Shown: positions 24,471-37,834, numbered from the stretch's first letter. The stretch: 64,000 nt of DNA from Paramarasmius palmivorus (GCA_037176845.1 JAYKXP010000006.1:310001-374000); one strand, 5' to 3'. Program-made: numbers and translations. The notes: generated from the letters alone by a model not told the origin.

Positions 24471-25964
24471 ATGGCCGCTCCAGCCAATCTGCTGCGTGTG
24501 CAGCGTGCTATTTCACGCTCTGGAAAGGTGTGTACTCTTTGGCAGCTCTAAGGAATCAAAGGGAAATTGACTATGGAATTTCGTTCCGACAGCGGGCATA
24601 CCATGATCTAGCTAAACTACCCACCAAGAAAGCCGTTGTCTCGCAAGGACCTCCTGGATACAGTGCAGTTACTGGACATGTCGTGACTGTGTTTGGTTGT
24701 ACAGGGTTTTTGGGGAGGTATCTCGTTTCAAAGCTTGGTGAGTATCGGAAGGACTTGTCGTCGTTCGGTTCAGAGGTTCATAAGGCATTTTCGAACAGCA
24801 AAGTTGGGCACGCAAGTAATTGTTCCGTACCGTGATGAGGACGACAAGAGGCACTTGAAGCCCATGGGTGATTTGGGTCAGGTTGTTTCGTTGGTGCGTC
24901 AGTTTTGCAGGTGTTCGGGAGAGTGCTTCTCAATTACCTTCAGGAGTGGGATATTAGAAATGAAGAGCAGATTGCTGAGTGTATTAGGCACTCGGATATC
25001 GTGTTCAACCTTGTTGGTAGGGACTACGAGACCAAGCAAGTGTTCCTGACAGTGAACCGCCCTCAAATGCTAATGCATCTCCAGGAACTTTACCTACAAG
25101 GATGTTCACGCCGATGGAGCCGCAAGAATAGCCAAGGTTGCTGCCCAAGTCGGAGTACCTCGTCTGGTTCACTTGTCCCACCTCAATGCTTCGGCCTCCT
25201 CTCCTTCCAAGTTCTATCAGTCAAAGGCCGAGGGTGAAGAGCGCGTCAAGGAAGCATACGGCAATGCAACCATTGTCAGGCCCGCAACCATGTACGGCTA
25301 TGAGGACAGGTTCCTCAACAACATGGCTGGTGTGTATTAACCCCGTCCTGTCGTGCTCATCGCTAACTCGCACCCTTTAGTCTGGCCAATATGGTGGAAA
25401 CTGAACAATGCGGAGACCAAGACGCGTCCAGTACATGTAAGCTTCCAAACTAGTGGTACTACTCCTCTCTGTGTCTCACCCCTTCCTGCTAGGTTATGGA
25501 CGTTGCTCAAGCCCTTGCGAACCTCGTTCACGGTCCGCAGCTTTCGCGTACTGTCAACCTTCCCGGTCCCTCTACTCTTACCCACGAGTATCTCCTTGAT
25601 CTCGTATCCTCGCTCACCTTCAACCCGCCATCTCGTGCGCCTGTTGTTCCCAAAGCAGTCGCTCTCGCTGTAGCTAAAGTGGCACAGCTCCCGTGGTGGC
25701 CATTACTCAGCCCCGATGAAGTCACTAGACGATACATTGATGATGCCGACGCACCCGGAGACTGGGATGTAGTTGGTGTGACACCGGCTGAGATTGAACA
25801 GCATGCGATAAACTACGTTAGACGTTACAGGTCGGCAGAGAACTTTTCTAGACAACCCGTTTTTCCGCGTAGACCCCAACCCGTAAGTCGTTTCCTCCTT
25901 TTGTGAAAGTGGTGTCCTTGCCGACCAATAATATCTTTTTTAGGTGACAGAAGCTGTATGGTAG
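24471..25964 (+). CDS. NDUFA9: NADH:ubiquinone oxidoreductase 39/40 kDa subunit (NDUFA9)
   Basis: A nuclear-encoded accessory subunit of mitochondrial complex I, an atypical short-chain dehydrogenase that binds NADPH. It has at least five introns. The N-terminal presequence (MAAPANLLRVQRAISRSGK) leads to RAYHDLAKLPTKKAVVSQG and GYSAVTGHVVTVFGCTGFLG, whose GxxGxxG is the Rossmann nucleotide loop. Next come KLGTQVIVPYRDEDDKRHLK, PMGDLGQVV, DIVFNLVGRDYETKNF, VPRLVHLSHLNASASSPSKF, YQSKAEGEERVKEAYGNATI and VRPATMYGYEDRFLNNMA. The C-terminal part has HVMDVAQALANLVHGPQ and WWPLLSPDEVTRRYIDD. The last intron splits RRPQPVTEAVW just before the TAG at 25964. Confidence 0.95.
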
Positions 25965-26248
25965 ACGGTAGTAGGTTCCGAAGCTCGGTATGAAAACCAG
26001 TTGAATTAACTTATCAATCATGAGAATCGTTCCTATACCATACCAAGATTGGTTGGGCGCTATTGTGAGCCCATATGCAAACTACGTATGATACACACGA
26101 AATGAGTGGAGATGAAATGATATTACCCAGGTGGCTACGTCTGGTGACGAAATGTACAAGTGTAGAAGCGTGAGTACGTATATGAGGGAATCCGCAGTGA
26201 GTACGCGGGCTGAAAAAGTCAAGCCATTCACAGCCCTATAGACGATAT

Positions 26249-26798
26249 CTAGAATCCAGGAGGTACGAGAGGTTTTTGCTGCTGTGAGCCAGGTGGTGAG
26301 GAATACATGCCAGGAGATAGCATCTTCAAGATAGCAGGTCGGCGACATGAATGATATCAGAAGAAAAGATAGTGACGCACCTGCTGAGCACCGGCTTGTT
26401 GTTCCTGCATCTCCCGTTCCTGTGCAACTATTTTTGCCTCGTCTTCCAAAATGAGAGCCATTGGAAGGCCGACCAATAATGCGGAGGTAGTGACTACCCA
26501 AACAATGTTTCCGACGACTTTTCCGGTCGATTTTAGAAATTTGGCCGTCGACGATATACGGCTGGAAATGTTATGACGGGTAGTCGGGGGAACAATGTCG
26601 ACGAGAGCAGAGACACGGTCAAAGAAGGTTTCGTCTGCTGAGAGGTCGGATTCTACTGAGGAAAGAGAATCTGTTGACGCTGTTCGTGCGTCCGAGTCGG
26701 AGAGGTATGGAGAGTTTTGTTCCTTTTCGTCAACACTGTGGCCGTATTAGCACTACCAACAGAACGTGTTTATTCACTTACATTTCGACCTTGACCAT
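26249..26798 (-). CDS. TOM22: Mitochondrial import receptor subunit TOM22
   Basis: A tail-anchored central receptor of the TOM complex. MVKVEI is split by an intron and followed by an acidic cytosolic domain (VDEKEQNSPYLSDSD and ESDLSADETFFDRVSALVDI) that binds presequences. ISSRISSTAKFLKSTGKVV then leads to a single membrane segment, GNIVWVVTTSALLVGLPMAL, and a short intermembrane-space tail (ILEDEAKIVAQEREMQEQQA). A last small exon gives MLSPGMYSSPPGSQQQKPLV and PPGF before the TAG. The acidic-helix/TM/Gln-rich-tail order and length (about 145 residues) fit Tom22. The gene is divergent from the Zn2Cys6 regulator, with about 540 bp between. Confidence 0.85.
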
Positions 26799-27341
26799 GG
26801 CTACTTTTTGAGTGTTTTTGTGTGACCGGTATTGACGTGACAGTCGTGAACCAAGTTTGGCGTAGCTTACTTAAACAGCGAGAAAAATTCCTTATTTCCC
26901 CGATAGGTGCGAGGCCTTGCGAGCGGTGTAATGTTGACTCTGGGTATTCCCCCCAGTTAATACACGGCTATTACCTGTCATTGCAGCCTATTGCAGCCCA
27001 TGTATTGCTTACAGTTCCCTCTGAACTGCGCAGATATCAAGAGATATAACCGCTTAGAATGGCAATTTTTTCACATACTTATTGACAACGTGCTTCGGGA
27101 CCGAGAAGCTGGTGCGCAAGGACTCGTGATACAGTACCAAATGGGTTGAGTCGGTTATATACAGTCTTTTTAATCGAATTTCGTTGTTGTTTACCCCGTT
27201 TCGCGCCTCCCCTGATGTCGATGCAGCCTCGGTCAGATCATCCTCTGGAACAACAGTCTCTCGGTATTTCTCTCCTTTCTACTACCACCATCGTCTTTTG
27301 CTCATCTCGCCCAAGGCGGTCTCGTTCTGCCTTCTCACTCG
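26799..27341. other. Divergent intergenic region TOM22 / Zn2Cys6 regulator
   Basis: 543 bp between two divergent start codons. No gene is seen. It presumably holds both promoters and the 5' leader of the regulator, which is pyrimidine-rich near 27230-27340. Confidence 0.5.
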
Positions 27342-30300
27342 ATGCAGAATCAGATTCACGAACTTGCCAAGTCGCTGCCGCCTCCGAGAAAGCAGAACAC
27401 CGCTTGTGACGCCTGTCGATCGAGGAAAGTAAAGTGCCATCGTTTACCAGGCCAGGAAAAGGTGCGTGTCAAGGTGTTTTCTTAGGACGCCAATCTGACC
27501 ATTTTACAGTGTCAGGTAATGCTCGTCGTCCTTGACTACTCGGTTTCAGTTGCTCAGATTAGCTCTCAAGCACTGTCTTTCCAAGAATTATCCTTGCACG
27601 TCAGTCTCCAGCTCGTTCTTCGGTTCTTCACCAAGTTTTGACGCGCTGATGCCTTCTAGACATTATGTGCAGCAAGCTACGAGCGAGAAGAAGCGCAATG
27701 CAGCAGGCAGCAGGCGACCAAGAGCGGTATCTAATGGCGGCACAAGGTATGAACTTACTTTTCTGTCAGAAATTCCGCGTTTGTCGCGATACCCCAAAGT
27801 CGCCGTTTCAGGACACTGATCGGACATTTTCCTACAGCGTCCAATCCCCAGTGGCATCATCAAAGACGTAGGTCTAATACCCCCACAAAGTAGTGGATTA
27901 TGGGCGTCAACTCACTTGGACCTACAGTGCATCTCCAACGGAAGATAACATCCATATCCCACAATACCTCCAGCCTGGGTCATATCTTCCTTTGCCAATC
28001 AAGCATGGTCTTTATCCGCCCATCACAATCAACACCCCCACACGAGATGTTCTAGCCTATCTCTTCTCGCCACCTGAAAATATGATGTACGTTTCATCTG
28101 TTTTCGTGTTCTCTGCCTTGTGGTCCGCTTATGAGATTCGGTTTACTCAGTGATCCGAACCCATTCTCTCAACAACGTAGTAAAGCCTTGTATGGGGCAT
28201 GGGGGGAACCGGCTGAGAAACTTGCAGACCCTGATTTCAGAACCGAGTATGTCTTTTCCCATTCTTGTTCAACATGTGAAGGATGTTACCAATACGGTCA
28301 GTTTTCATACATTCAATGTCATGCTCATCCACTGACTTGGTCTTTCACGCAGTCCTTTTCTCACTAATCATGAGTATTCGCTCACTGCCTTTTGAATCTT
28401 TTTCCTTGCAGGCTAGCTTTCGACCTCGTGGAGGTTTACTTCCAGATCGTCCATTCTCGCCTCCCCCTTCTTAACCCCGACCAATTTCGTGACCAGCTTC
28501 GTTCGCAACTCTCGTCGAATTCAGGGACCGAGAAGCCTCTTCATCCGGCTCTAGTCGCCACCGTGATTGCTTGGGGCTCAAAATTCTCCGAACACCAGTT
28601 GCTCCTCGCCGATCGATCCGCCCACGGTGGCCAAGGTCATTTCTCCAAAGCACTTATTGACCGGGCACGAGACTTGGCAGAGGCCCTCAAAGTTCATCGC
28701 ATCCCGAATGCAGACCACGTCGTTATCGCGCTCCTCGTCGAGACTCTTCAAAGCCGTAAGTCAAAAGCATGCTGTTCCTTCTCCCGAACAGTCAACTAAC
28801 CTTTGCTTCCAAGAAACCCAAAATGAGTCAGGTTGTATTTGCTTTGATCTTTTGGAGCCACGAACTACTTCTGACACACATGCTCAATGCTGAAGGCTTC
28901 CTCGGGTTTTGGCTGACCGCGGCAACTCGCCATCTTCTGGAGCTTGGTGTAAGCCACCCCTCATCCTCAAAGTTGCACGGTACTTAAGACGATATTCCAG
29001 ATCAATCATAAACAAGTGGCGGCGACATTGGCTGATCCTGAAGAACGAGGACCATTGATCTTCGCTTGGTGGATGGCGTGCATCTGTGATGCCTTTGGTG
29101 CACTCTACTACAGGCGTAAACCCGTGCTCGATGATGACGACTACGACATCGATTTCTATCTCGTGGGTCCTATCAGTACGGATGGTCAGCCATCCACCCG
29201 TGAACAGCTCGAGGTAAGGCGCTGATTTCATTCCGCCTCCTATGTTTTTCCAATATACTGCCACAAATCACTGACTGTCTTAATTTATCCAAACACTCTA
29301 TCGCCTCCGGGGATTTCATTTCACTAGTTCCTGGTGAGTGCATACTTTTCATTTGCGCCGACCTTATTTGACTTGTGACTCAGGGATACTACCGCGCTGC
29401 ACATTCTCTGGCTAGGACGGCGCGTAGCATGGCCCGTAAATTGTGGAGGCCCGCGACCGAAGGAGATGGTATACCCTTGGAAGTTCTCCGCACTTTCTGC
29501 CAAGCACTATGCGATTGGCGGACAGAATTCTTCGACAAAGTCAGTGTCCATATGAACGATTATTCTGGGGACTTTGTTACGGTGCGTTGCGTTGCGTTGT
29601 GCATCCCTCCCAACGTTGACGTTTACTCATACATGATGCTTGCCCTTCCAGACAGTTTCCCGTTTCGCTAGCGATGCTCAATATCACGTTATGTGGATTA
29701 TTCTCTACAATGCTGTGGACGAATTTGGTGTTAAAGAGGTTAACGAGATACAGAGAGCGAGCACCCCACCACATGATATCCCGAACAGCGCCCTTATCGA
29801 TGATACCACTCGGAAGTTGGTTATGGAGGCGGTTAACAGTGCTACACGAATATCGACCCTTGTGAGTTTTATTTCCTGGCTGCGCCCCGTAGAACCTAAT
29901 CGCTAAGCGAAACTGATTACCTCCCTCGGCTATAACCATAGGTTGGAGTTCTAGCTTCGAATGATTACCTTGTTCGTCCAAGTCCCTTCTGATATTAAAC
30001 AGACGCCCGTCTCATGACATCTTTCTTTCTGATAGAAACTGGATCCAGCTGTTATGCTCTTCAGTTGTATAGCGGCTGGACAGCTTCTCGCCAGAATCGG
30101 CCGGCGTGAGGTTCTTCAGTGTATAACTGGACTCGAGCAATATAGTCGGTCATATGAGGAGGCAGGGGACCAAGCGGTCGAGATTCGGAAGATTTACCAA
30201 CAAGTCAGTGCCGGTCATGGCTCTCAGGGACATCTCATTGGGGTAGCCAAGCAAGTTCCGGGGCCAGCCTTACATCCAAATACGACGGCGTCGACCAGAG

Positions 30301-30410
30301 AGGTCTTTATGATGAATGTTGATGACGATGACGGAGAACTCAACGGTCGCATTCGTGGAGATGTATGTCCTCATTCTTCTGTACTCCACTCGTCCCCTGC
30401 TGATAAATGA
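27342..30410 (+). CDS. Zn(II)2Cys6 fungal-specific transcription factor
   Basis: The N-terminus has a Gal4-type binuclear zinc cluster: CDACRSRKVKCHR (C-x2-C-x6-C) is encoded in exon 1, then KCQHCLSKNYPCT (C-x2-C-x6-C) is assembled over two introns. A basic linker (SEKKRNAAGSRRPRAVS) follows. The fungal-specific transcription factor middle homology region spans several exons: LAFDLVEVYFQIVHSRLPLL, HPALVATVIAWGSKF, GFWLTAATRHLLELG and RGPLIFAWWMACICDAFGAL, with YYRRKPVLDDDDYDIDF. The C-terminal exon starts near LDPAVMLFSCIAAGQLLARI and ends in an Asp-rich stretch at 30410. The start at 27342 is the first Met before the zinc cluster. The WWxxxxxDxFxxxYYRRxP signature groups it with Agaricomycete regulators of unknown target. 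Confidence 0.85.
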
Positions 30411-32744
30411 TCTTTGAATGCTAGTCGAACCATTCGCTGTCCCACTCCCCCCTTTTCTCATGATTGATTCAAGCTTCACGTTTTGGGGTTTCGTCGCATG
30501 TCGCTGTCTCACTGCATTTTGCTGTCATGTCCAAGGACCAAAGCCGCTTTGTTGTATAACTTTATCATGATGGTCTGTTTTCTTGATTCCTTCCATATAT
30601 TTGTACTCCTAGTTCTCTTTGAACGTATTCTTTCATCTAGACATTTAATCACCGTGTGTTATCGTTATTTTTCTCAAGTCAAACCGATGTATGAATGGAC
30701 TTATGACTGTGTATAGATTTGACTGGAGGTTTTTCCATGGAACATGCGTGTAGATTGAACGGCTGGTCTGCAGCTGACAGACCTCCTGTCATGCATCCAA
30801 CGTAATTCAGCGATTCGCAGTGCGAGGCGACCGTGGGGGGTTGAACTATTTGTCGGGAATCTCGGTAAGTGATCTATGGATCTGTGCGAAGAAACCACCG
30901 TTTGAGGCATAAGAGCTAGGCAGTTCGTTCTCTGTTCATCATTTCATTTCGGGATCCTGAATCCAGGGACAAGAGACACTCTGACCACGTGATCGCGTCG
31001 CGGTCGCACGACGCGACTCGCCCCCGCCGGCTGTAATTTTTCATGGTTGCTCGCCGTCAGTAGTACACCTTTGCTACCGAAGTTACCTTCGACTTTGACG
31101 TCTCGACTCGGGATAGGGGACTCGGTGCACCGCAGCTCACTGTCCGAACCTGCGGATCTTCGTTCGTCGAAGTTTCGAAGTTCTTGTCAGGCGCCTCTCA
31201 AGTGTATTGAAGCTACCAAAATTGACGCTCTCCGAGTCTAGAGTTGTGGCCGTATCAATAGAAATCAAAAGCCTCTTGTGATGATTGTCAGGCCGAGATT
31301 ACGGATCGACAGAAGCTATCAATTCAACAATTCCGCAGTACCTAAGCTGTCCCTCAGGTCTAAGCGTGGCGCAACATGTGTACCTGAGTCTGGAATTCAG
31401 CTTGGAATGGTCAAGTTTGGAAAACTTCCTACCAGGATGAAACATAGACTAACGCTATCTCGCACACTCCGGTAGGCACCCTATGATCCGTCTGTAGAAG
31501 CTGCTGGTGGTGATTGCGGATGTGATGAATTGAATCGCTTCTTGAATGACCTCGGCAGTGAGCCTGAGTGTCCCGTCACTGCATTTCTAGGAATCTTTTC
31601 TAAGTTAGTCAAAGCTAAGTCGGGGTTCCCCCATTTCTATGGTCTATGACAACCCTCCGACGAGCGAGATATGCTTTAGTGCCTTAGTCGACGGGGCGAG
31701 CATCCGTGAGCATGTGCCTCTGGGCTGACTTTCACACACAAATCGTTCTAAATTGACATTGATAAATGTGTAAATTAGAGCGCATGATCTAGGGAAAAGA
31801 TCCCAGGCGAGATGAACAACTGTATTCGAGTCTAGGATAGCTCGCCTGATTCTAATGTGCAATGCTTCATTCTTCATTCAGTCTTGCATCGGAGATCGAT
31901 GGAAATGGATTGGTGGAAGGCTGGGTGAGAGTCGTGACAGATCAATCTGACCATCTCGTGACCGTGTTTAGGCCACACTGCTCACATTCCAGGTCACCAT
32001 GAAATGCCGGGGAAGTAAAGGCGTTCAATTTTCCGTCCGTCACGCACCGTTCTGTATACATACTATTAGTATGTGGCGTCCACTAAAAAGCTACCAAGTG
32101 TTCAATCAGTCCATTCCGGGGTTGGTGACAGTTCCCAGACGCCTCGAGGCAGCAACGAGGCGGTCCGCACGACATAAATCCAGCGCCGATGACAGGAAAT
32201 CAATAGCTAACAAGTACTTTTTTCATTTGATGAAACACTTGGTGGTATCTGGTACTAGGGACAAATTGAGGAGACTAGGGTTCCCTTTTTGTTACCAAAG
32301 ATGGCATGCAGTGAATGTAGATATGATGGAGAATGTGATAGTACGAATGCATGAACTGAGGAATACAAGTGCAGGAAATGGAATGCAGATGCAGGAGACT
32401 AAGGTAAATGCCGGAATAGAGTGCATGGAGCAATACGTGAAGAGTCTATGATAGATGCACTGAGAACGAGAGATATGAGAGCAAAGCACGACCACAACTA
32501 AAACATACACCACTTGGATGGTCCAAAAAGAAGAATGAACAATAGAACCAAAATAATTAAGTTCACTCGAAACCAGAAAAGAAATCATAGCACTATGGAA
32601 AGTCAAAGCAAGTGTCACCGCAAATCATGAATAAAAGTCAACCAAAATCCCAAATCAGCCACATGGAAGCACAGCCAGTATGACTGGCGAGAAGCAAAAA
32701 TCGGATGTACCATGCATCCGTGTAGACATAGCATGCGAGCCGTT
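30411..32744. other. 2.3-kb gene-empty interval
   Basis: No gene is supportable between the Zn2Cys6 regulator and the CENP-B-type gene (both 3' ends face this interval). Short open frames exist at 31047-31241 and 31999-32451 on the plus strand, but neither has family resemblance or a convincing splice pattern. A GC-rich island with an inverted repeat lies near 30985-31035. The stretch from about 32290 to 32620 is purine-rich on the plus strand. An undetected noncoding transcript or a decayed gene is possible. Confidence 0.5.
30993..31016. repeat. Short perfect inverted repeat (8-bp arms, 8-bp spacer)
   Basis: TCGCGTCG and CGACGCGA flank an 8-bp spacer inside a CpG-rich island. The ACGCG core resembles an MCB-like element (ACGCG type). 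It is equally compatible with a dimeric regulator site or chance. Confidence 0.4.
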
Positions 32745-34970
32745 CTACTTGAACGGGACGCCAGCACCAGCGTTGAACAGAACACACTTGATCTCGTGAA
32801 GGTTTTCTCTCTGTTCTCGTGACAAGATCTCCTGTCCGGGGGGACGAGTGTCGACGAAGAGAATGACCCGGTCTAGTGCCCTTTCGGCGTCTTCGAGAGA
32901 AGGAGGTGAATTATCCGGTAGGCGTATGTGAGGAGGGGGTAACGGAGGCACGTTGATGCCAGGTGGTAGCTCTGGTATTACGGGGACCATGCGACGACCG
33001 GAAGGAGAGATCGGTGGCCTCGTATCATCGTCGTGTTGATGCTGATGGTGGACATGCGCAGATATCGACTCTGCATGGGAGTGTGAGAGGTGATCGGAAC
33101 TAGCAGAGGCAAAAGAGTTGGGGTGCGAATCAACTGGTGTGGGCTGCTGTAACGGAAGAGGCGCCCCAACGTTGGTGTTTATGGGCGGCGGCATCGTAGG
33201 CGGCTGATACATGTACGATGACGACGAAGAGTGCGATACCCTCTGGTCATACGGGCTGTGATGATCCGATCCCGACGACGATGACGAGTGAGAAATACTC
33301 TCATAGCCTTGTGGTTGCGGAGGAAAATCACTCTGGTGCTGATAACGAGAACCTGGGTGTTGATAGTCCTGATGGAGCGCTGCGCTTGAGTGGGACATCT
33401 CCACATCGTCAATTCGAGGATTGGGGTCCGTCCAAGAACGACGATAGCCAGGCCGCTGAGGAAGGCCACTGTTCTGGTGCCTCAGAACCCTTTGGTTTGC
33501 ACCGAATTCACTCGGAGTTGGGGGCTCCTCGGCGTAGGGCTCCGCATCCATGTCCTCCTTGACATCAAGACGCCCCTCGGCACCGACACCCATCGCTCTC
33601 GCCAGAGCCTTTCCTCTCCCAGTGCCAGATCCCTCCCAGATACCATTCCGAATACCATGTCGATGTTTGAAATTCTCGACCCAACCACTAGAAGCTTTGA
33701 ACTTGTCTTCCGGTATTTGGAACTCCCTTGCTAAGGATAGAGCCTTCTCACGCAGCTTGGTGTCAGAAAGAAGGGGTGATTTTTTAGACACGCTTGGGTT
33801 ACCGCCATTGTCATGGGTAGAGTGTAAAGAGTGCAACCAAGAAAGCATAGAGCTCTCGATTTCCGGAAACTTGGATGGTCTGAGGTCGAGATAGATAGAT
33901 AAGGATGACGAAATGCGTGGTGAACGCGTGGCCATAATAAGGCGAGTAATTATCCATCGACACCGAGGAGAACGATGAGGACCCAAGAGACCGGTTTTGG
34001 AAGAGGAAGAACATGTGCGCATGAGAAAGTCAGCACCCAAGATATGCAATGTAGTAGACGAGGAGATGGGAAGCCGCTCTACGACGCGAAGACCGATACG
34101 AAAAGGATACTCACCGGTGTTTAGCCACCCTCAATCCTTCTTCCGGACAAACGTTGAGCCATTTGGCCTTGTGCTTTAGAATTTTGCTGATCGTACTCCG
34201 TTCCACACCATACCGAGCAGCAATGTCTTCCTGCCGAGCGGTTGGGTTTTGCAGATGATATTGACATATCGCTTGCCTGTCGACATTGAAGAGCCGTTGC
34301 TTTCTCTGCTTTGGCCTGGTCAGCGCGACAGGTGATGCGGGTGACTCGGCGGTGCATGTCGGCGAAGCCGCTACAGGTGAGTAGCAATTTCGGATGAATG
34401 GACTTAGCAAAGTTGGATGATTTTGGGTATGATTAACGGACGAAGAGTGTGAAGAAGTCGTGATCGTGCTGAGTGCGGGCGACGCACTGCGTCCGTTGGA
34501 TACTGAATTTGAGTTTGATCTAGAATGATGACCATGTGTTGGGTACGAAGGATACGGCGAATAGGATGAACCATCTGGTGTCAAAGGATATGTTGTCGTC
34601 GTGTTCGTTGCGTTAGTCACTGTTGCCGTCGTCGTCGCTGCTGTCGCGGCTGCAGGGGAAGGCGACATCATGAGGGTATGGGAAGAAGCCTGAGCTCGTG
34701 TTGCTGTGCGCTGAGCACATAGATCCAAACATGGTGAGATATGAATGTTTGCGATAAGAGATGAATGCTTACGGTGACTGGTCTGTGACCGACAAGAATT
34801 CCACCGAGTTGACTGTGAAGCTTGGTCCTCTGAGCTCGGGTAAGGACGCGACTTGGTCCAATGCTCCCCTCGACCTGATTGAAAGTATCGGTATTATGAG
34901 TTGAATCTTGGTATTCGACCGGTGTCGGAGAGGGCCAAGGAGCATATTGGTGGTGAACAGTATATGACAT
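32745..34970 (-). CDS. CENP-B-type HTH DNA-binding protein without transposase domain
   Basis: Three exons encode roughly 640 residues. After a Ser/Thr/Ala-rich N-terminus comes a psq/CENP-B N-terminal helix-turn-helix (RLFNVDRQAICQYHLQNP, ARQEDIAARYGVERSTISKI, LKHKAKWL). A second, Tc5/CENP-B-type HTH follows: SKFPEIESSMLSWLHSLHS, LREKALSLAREFQIPEDKF and SSGWVENFKHRHGI. The remaining 280 or so residues are low-complexity, rich in Ser, His and Pro, and no DDE endonuclease domain follows. The two HTH modules are joined across a long intron (33880-34114, 235 nt). The protein therefore looks like a domesticated pogo-type DNA-binding module, comparable in layout to fungal CENP-B-like regulators. 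Whether it binds centromeres or promoters is unknown. The start at 34970 gives MSYTVHHQYAPWPSPTPV. Confidence 0.8.
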
Positions 34971-37834
34971 CGACGACGACCAGCAAAAGGACAAGGATAC
35001 TTTTTTGCCGGTGATATACTACCTGGGTCGCGTCCAAAAACAGTCAATTCCTGTCAATTCCCTGAGAAATTGGACAAAATTATTTTTCCCTGTTTTTCTG
35101 ATTCTATCTCTGGAGTAAAGGCTAACCAGTCCCCCAACACGCCTTGAACTGACAACATACAGTAACTCTGAACTGATTCTGAACTTTGGCTTCCTTGCGC
35201 TTCTATTCTCTTTGTATTCTAATTTGCAATGACCCTTATTGAAGCTCTCTCTATGGCATTGCCCCCGGGTTTCTATCTTTCCCATCATCATCCTCGAGGC
35301 CTTGCCATTCTGGACAGTATGTTCCTAGTGCATTGCAACTCACGGGTTCATTATTTCCTTCCTCGCTCTATTCCTCGCAGATCCGTCAAGAAACTAAATC
35401 TCTCTCATGACTGATCTCCTGGCTTCCAAACTTATCCGCCTATACGACACAAGGTTTCTCCGTAGCAGGGGCTCCTCCATATGATACCTTTTCATTTCGG
35501 ACCCAATTTACCACTCTCCATCTGGGGCCAACTTGATTTCGTCGGTACCCGGTATGCCTCGGTGGACTAGCGTTCGCCCTACCAATGTCGATAGACTTGC
35601 CGCACCTGCCTCACTGGCGTTACATTACCCAAGGCATGAATATTCTACTTTGGCTTGCCTACATTTCTCCAAAATAGTTCATCTTCGTCCCTTCATCCAT
35701 GCAAGAGCCGTCGACGCCACCGCGTGTTGATGCATGGTCATTGAATCAGATTCTTCAATGATTCTGGGGTTGCTGTCGATTGTCGATTGCTAGGATGATC
35801 CCGATTCTCCCACTCACACCAAGCTTCAAACGAAAAAACGCTCAAGATTGCCTGTGGTAAAGCTCGCCTCGCTTTCTTCCCTGTCCTTTGCGCGTGTTCC
35901 ACTCCGTTATCCGAGTTGCACACATGATAAAGTCTCTGGTCATGGCACCATCTTGTCTTCAATCATGGATTTTGACACTTTCCTGAACTTTGGGCCCTTG
36001 ATTTCAGTCCGACCATCGAACGTTGGTACGTATTGCGTTACGAATTACTCCAATGGTTATGAATGGTTTATTGGATACCTTGGACACCTCATTCATGCTC
36101 GAACATTCCTAATACTTTCGTCCCTCGATTGTCTCCCCTGTATTCCCAGCCTTCTCATATCTCGCACCTCGCAAGTACAAAGGTACAGCATAGGAGATAG
36201 CTTCGGAGCATGTCTCGTCTCATGCTCTCTATCGATCGTTCATGCAAATAATTGTGGGTGTCTGTGGGAAGCAAATCGCAAAGTAACACTTGGATGACTG
36301 GTCTCTTTATCGTCGCATAAGAACATGCGGCTTCTGGAAACCCCGGATGTCAGGTATCCAATGTTGGGGGCCAGCGATTTTCTAGGAGGTAGCACCAGGG
36401 CTTCTCTTTACTCCGAGTAACTGCGTCAAGGCCCGAGGAAGAAGAAATAAGGTTCAATGAAGAAACTTATCGATCGACATATCGTCCCAACAGGTTCGAG
36501 GGAGAAGCCATGTCCCAAAATTGCAAGGAAGGCGGAAGAGGAACAGCTGAGAACATCACAGCTATACTACGACGCTTCGAACGTGGACTGACTGGTTTCA
36601 AGGGATATGAAGTCTTCCACGAAGTCGAAGCCGGCATTCAGGACTTTCGGCGGATCGATTACCGGTCGCAGAAGATGTTATGTCGCAAGCTCGGTCAGGA
36701 GATGGGATAGTATTCCACTCATTCGCCATGCTATACCAAATGGGGTGCCACTGAATAACGACCTTCAACGTCAGTGGCAGCTGGGCTGTTTGCACCCAAG
36801 CGTTTCCGTTTGGAGGATTGGTGGTCGTTCAATTATATTCAATTTTCAGGTTCTGGAATCCGATACCTGACTACCTGATTAAAGATCTTCCCGAAATTGC
36901 CAGACGCTGCGGCAAGTCGCAGGACTCATGACTCTTGACTTTGATGATAGGGAGCTAATGGCTTCATCTCGCCTGTAGCTTGCCGAGCCACCCTTGGATC
37001 GAGAGCTGCCACATACCATCAGAAAGCCCTGACATTCTACTGACTGAGGGCTTCGTATAATGCCCATTCTGATCAATCCGTCATCAGCTGTTTAGCGGCT
37101 ATTGAAGGTGTGTCGTACATTACTACCTCTTGCGACACTAGCCCATTTCTGACGATCTGCCAGAAATTTCTATCGCATTTTCGATATCTCTAGGACATCA
37201 GGTATACACGAAGTATATGTACATGCGATAACGGTGCTCTTGCCGTATACATGCGCAGGAAACGTGTGCGTATCGGCCAGGAGCACAACAGTCGTCGGTG
37301 TCGGCGATGTGTTGTTCCTAATATTCATCAGAAATCCATCAGGCCGAGAGCTGGAGACTCGGTAAATGTATTGACAAAGGCAGTAACGAGAATAATTGAC
37401 ATTGATCCTGGAAATGCGACTCGGATACCATTCCGTCTTCCAGTGAAATTGTAGACCGTCGGATCATCGAGCTCGTATCATACCTGCATGAGATCTATTT
37501 CCTTGAAGGTCGCGAGACACCGGTGCGTCGTGCGCTCGTAAAACTGCCATTGAACAGATCTACGCCACATTTTATCCTCACTTCTACATGTGTCTTAGCC
37601 TTCGGAACTACCTGGTTAGGCCAGGGTAGGACGATCAACGGAACCGACCCTCGAAATAGTCCGCCGAAAGCCACTGAGTTCAAACGTGGCGTCAGTCCCT
37701 GGTCGTCCCTTCTAAAGTCGTAACTTTTTTTATCGATTACTGTCCAGGCCGCACATACGACTTTGGAATGGGGAAGATTCGCCGCTCGTTGGAGGCACCC
37801 TGGATTTCAGCCCCCAAAGGAGATTGTGGGGATG

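Noticed and set aside
31047..31241. Plus-strand open frame and an overlapping frame reading FDFDVSTRDRGLGAPQLTVR after the inverted repeat.
   Set aside because: No start, splice partner or recognisable family could be established; not reported as a gene.
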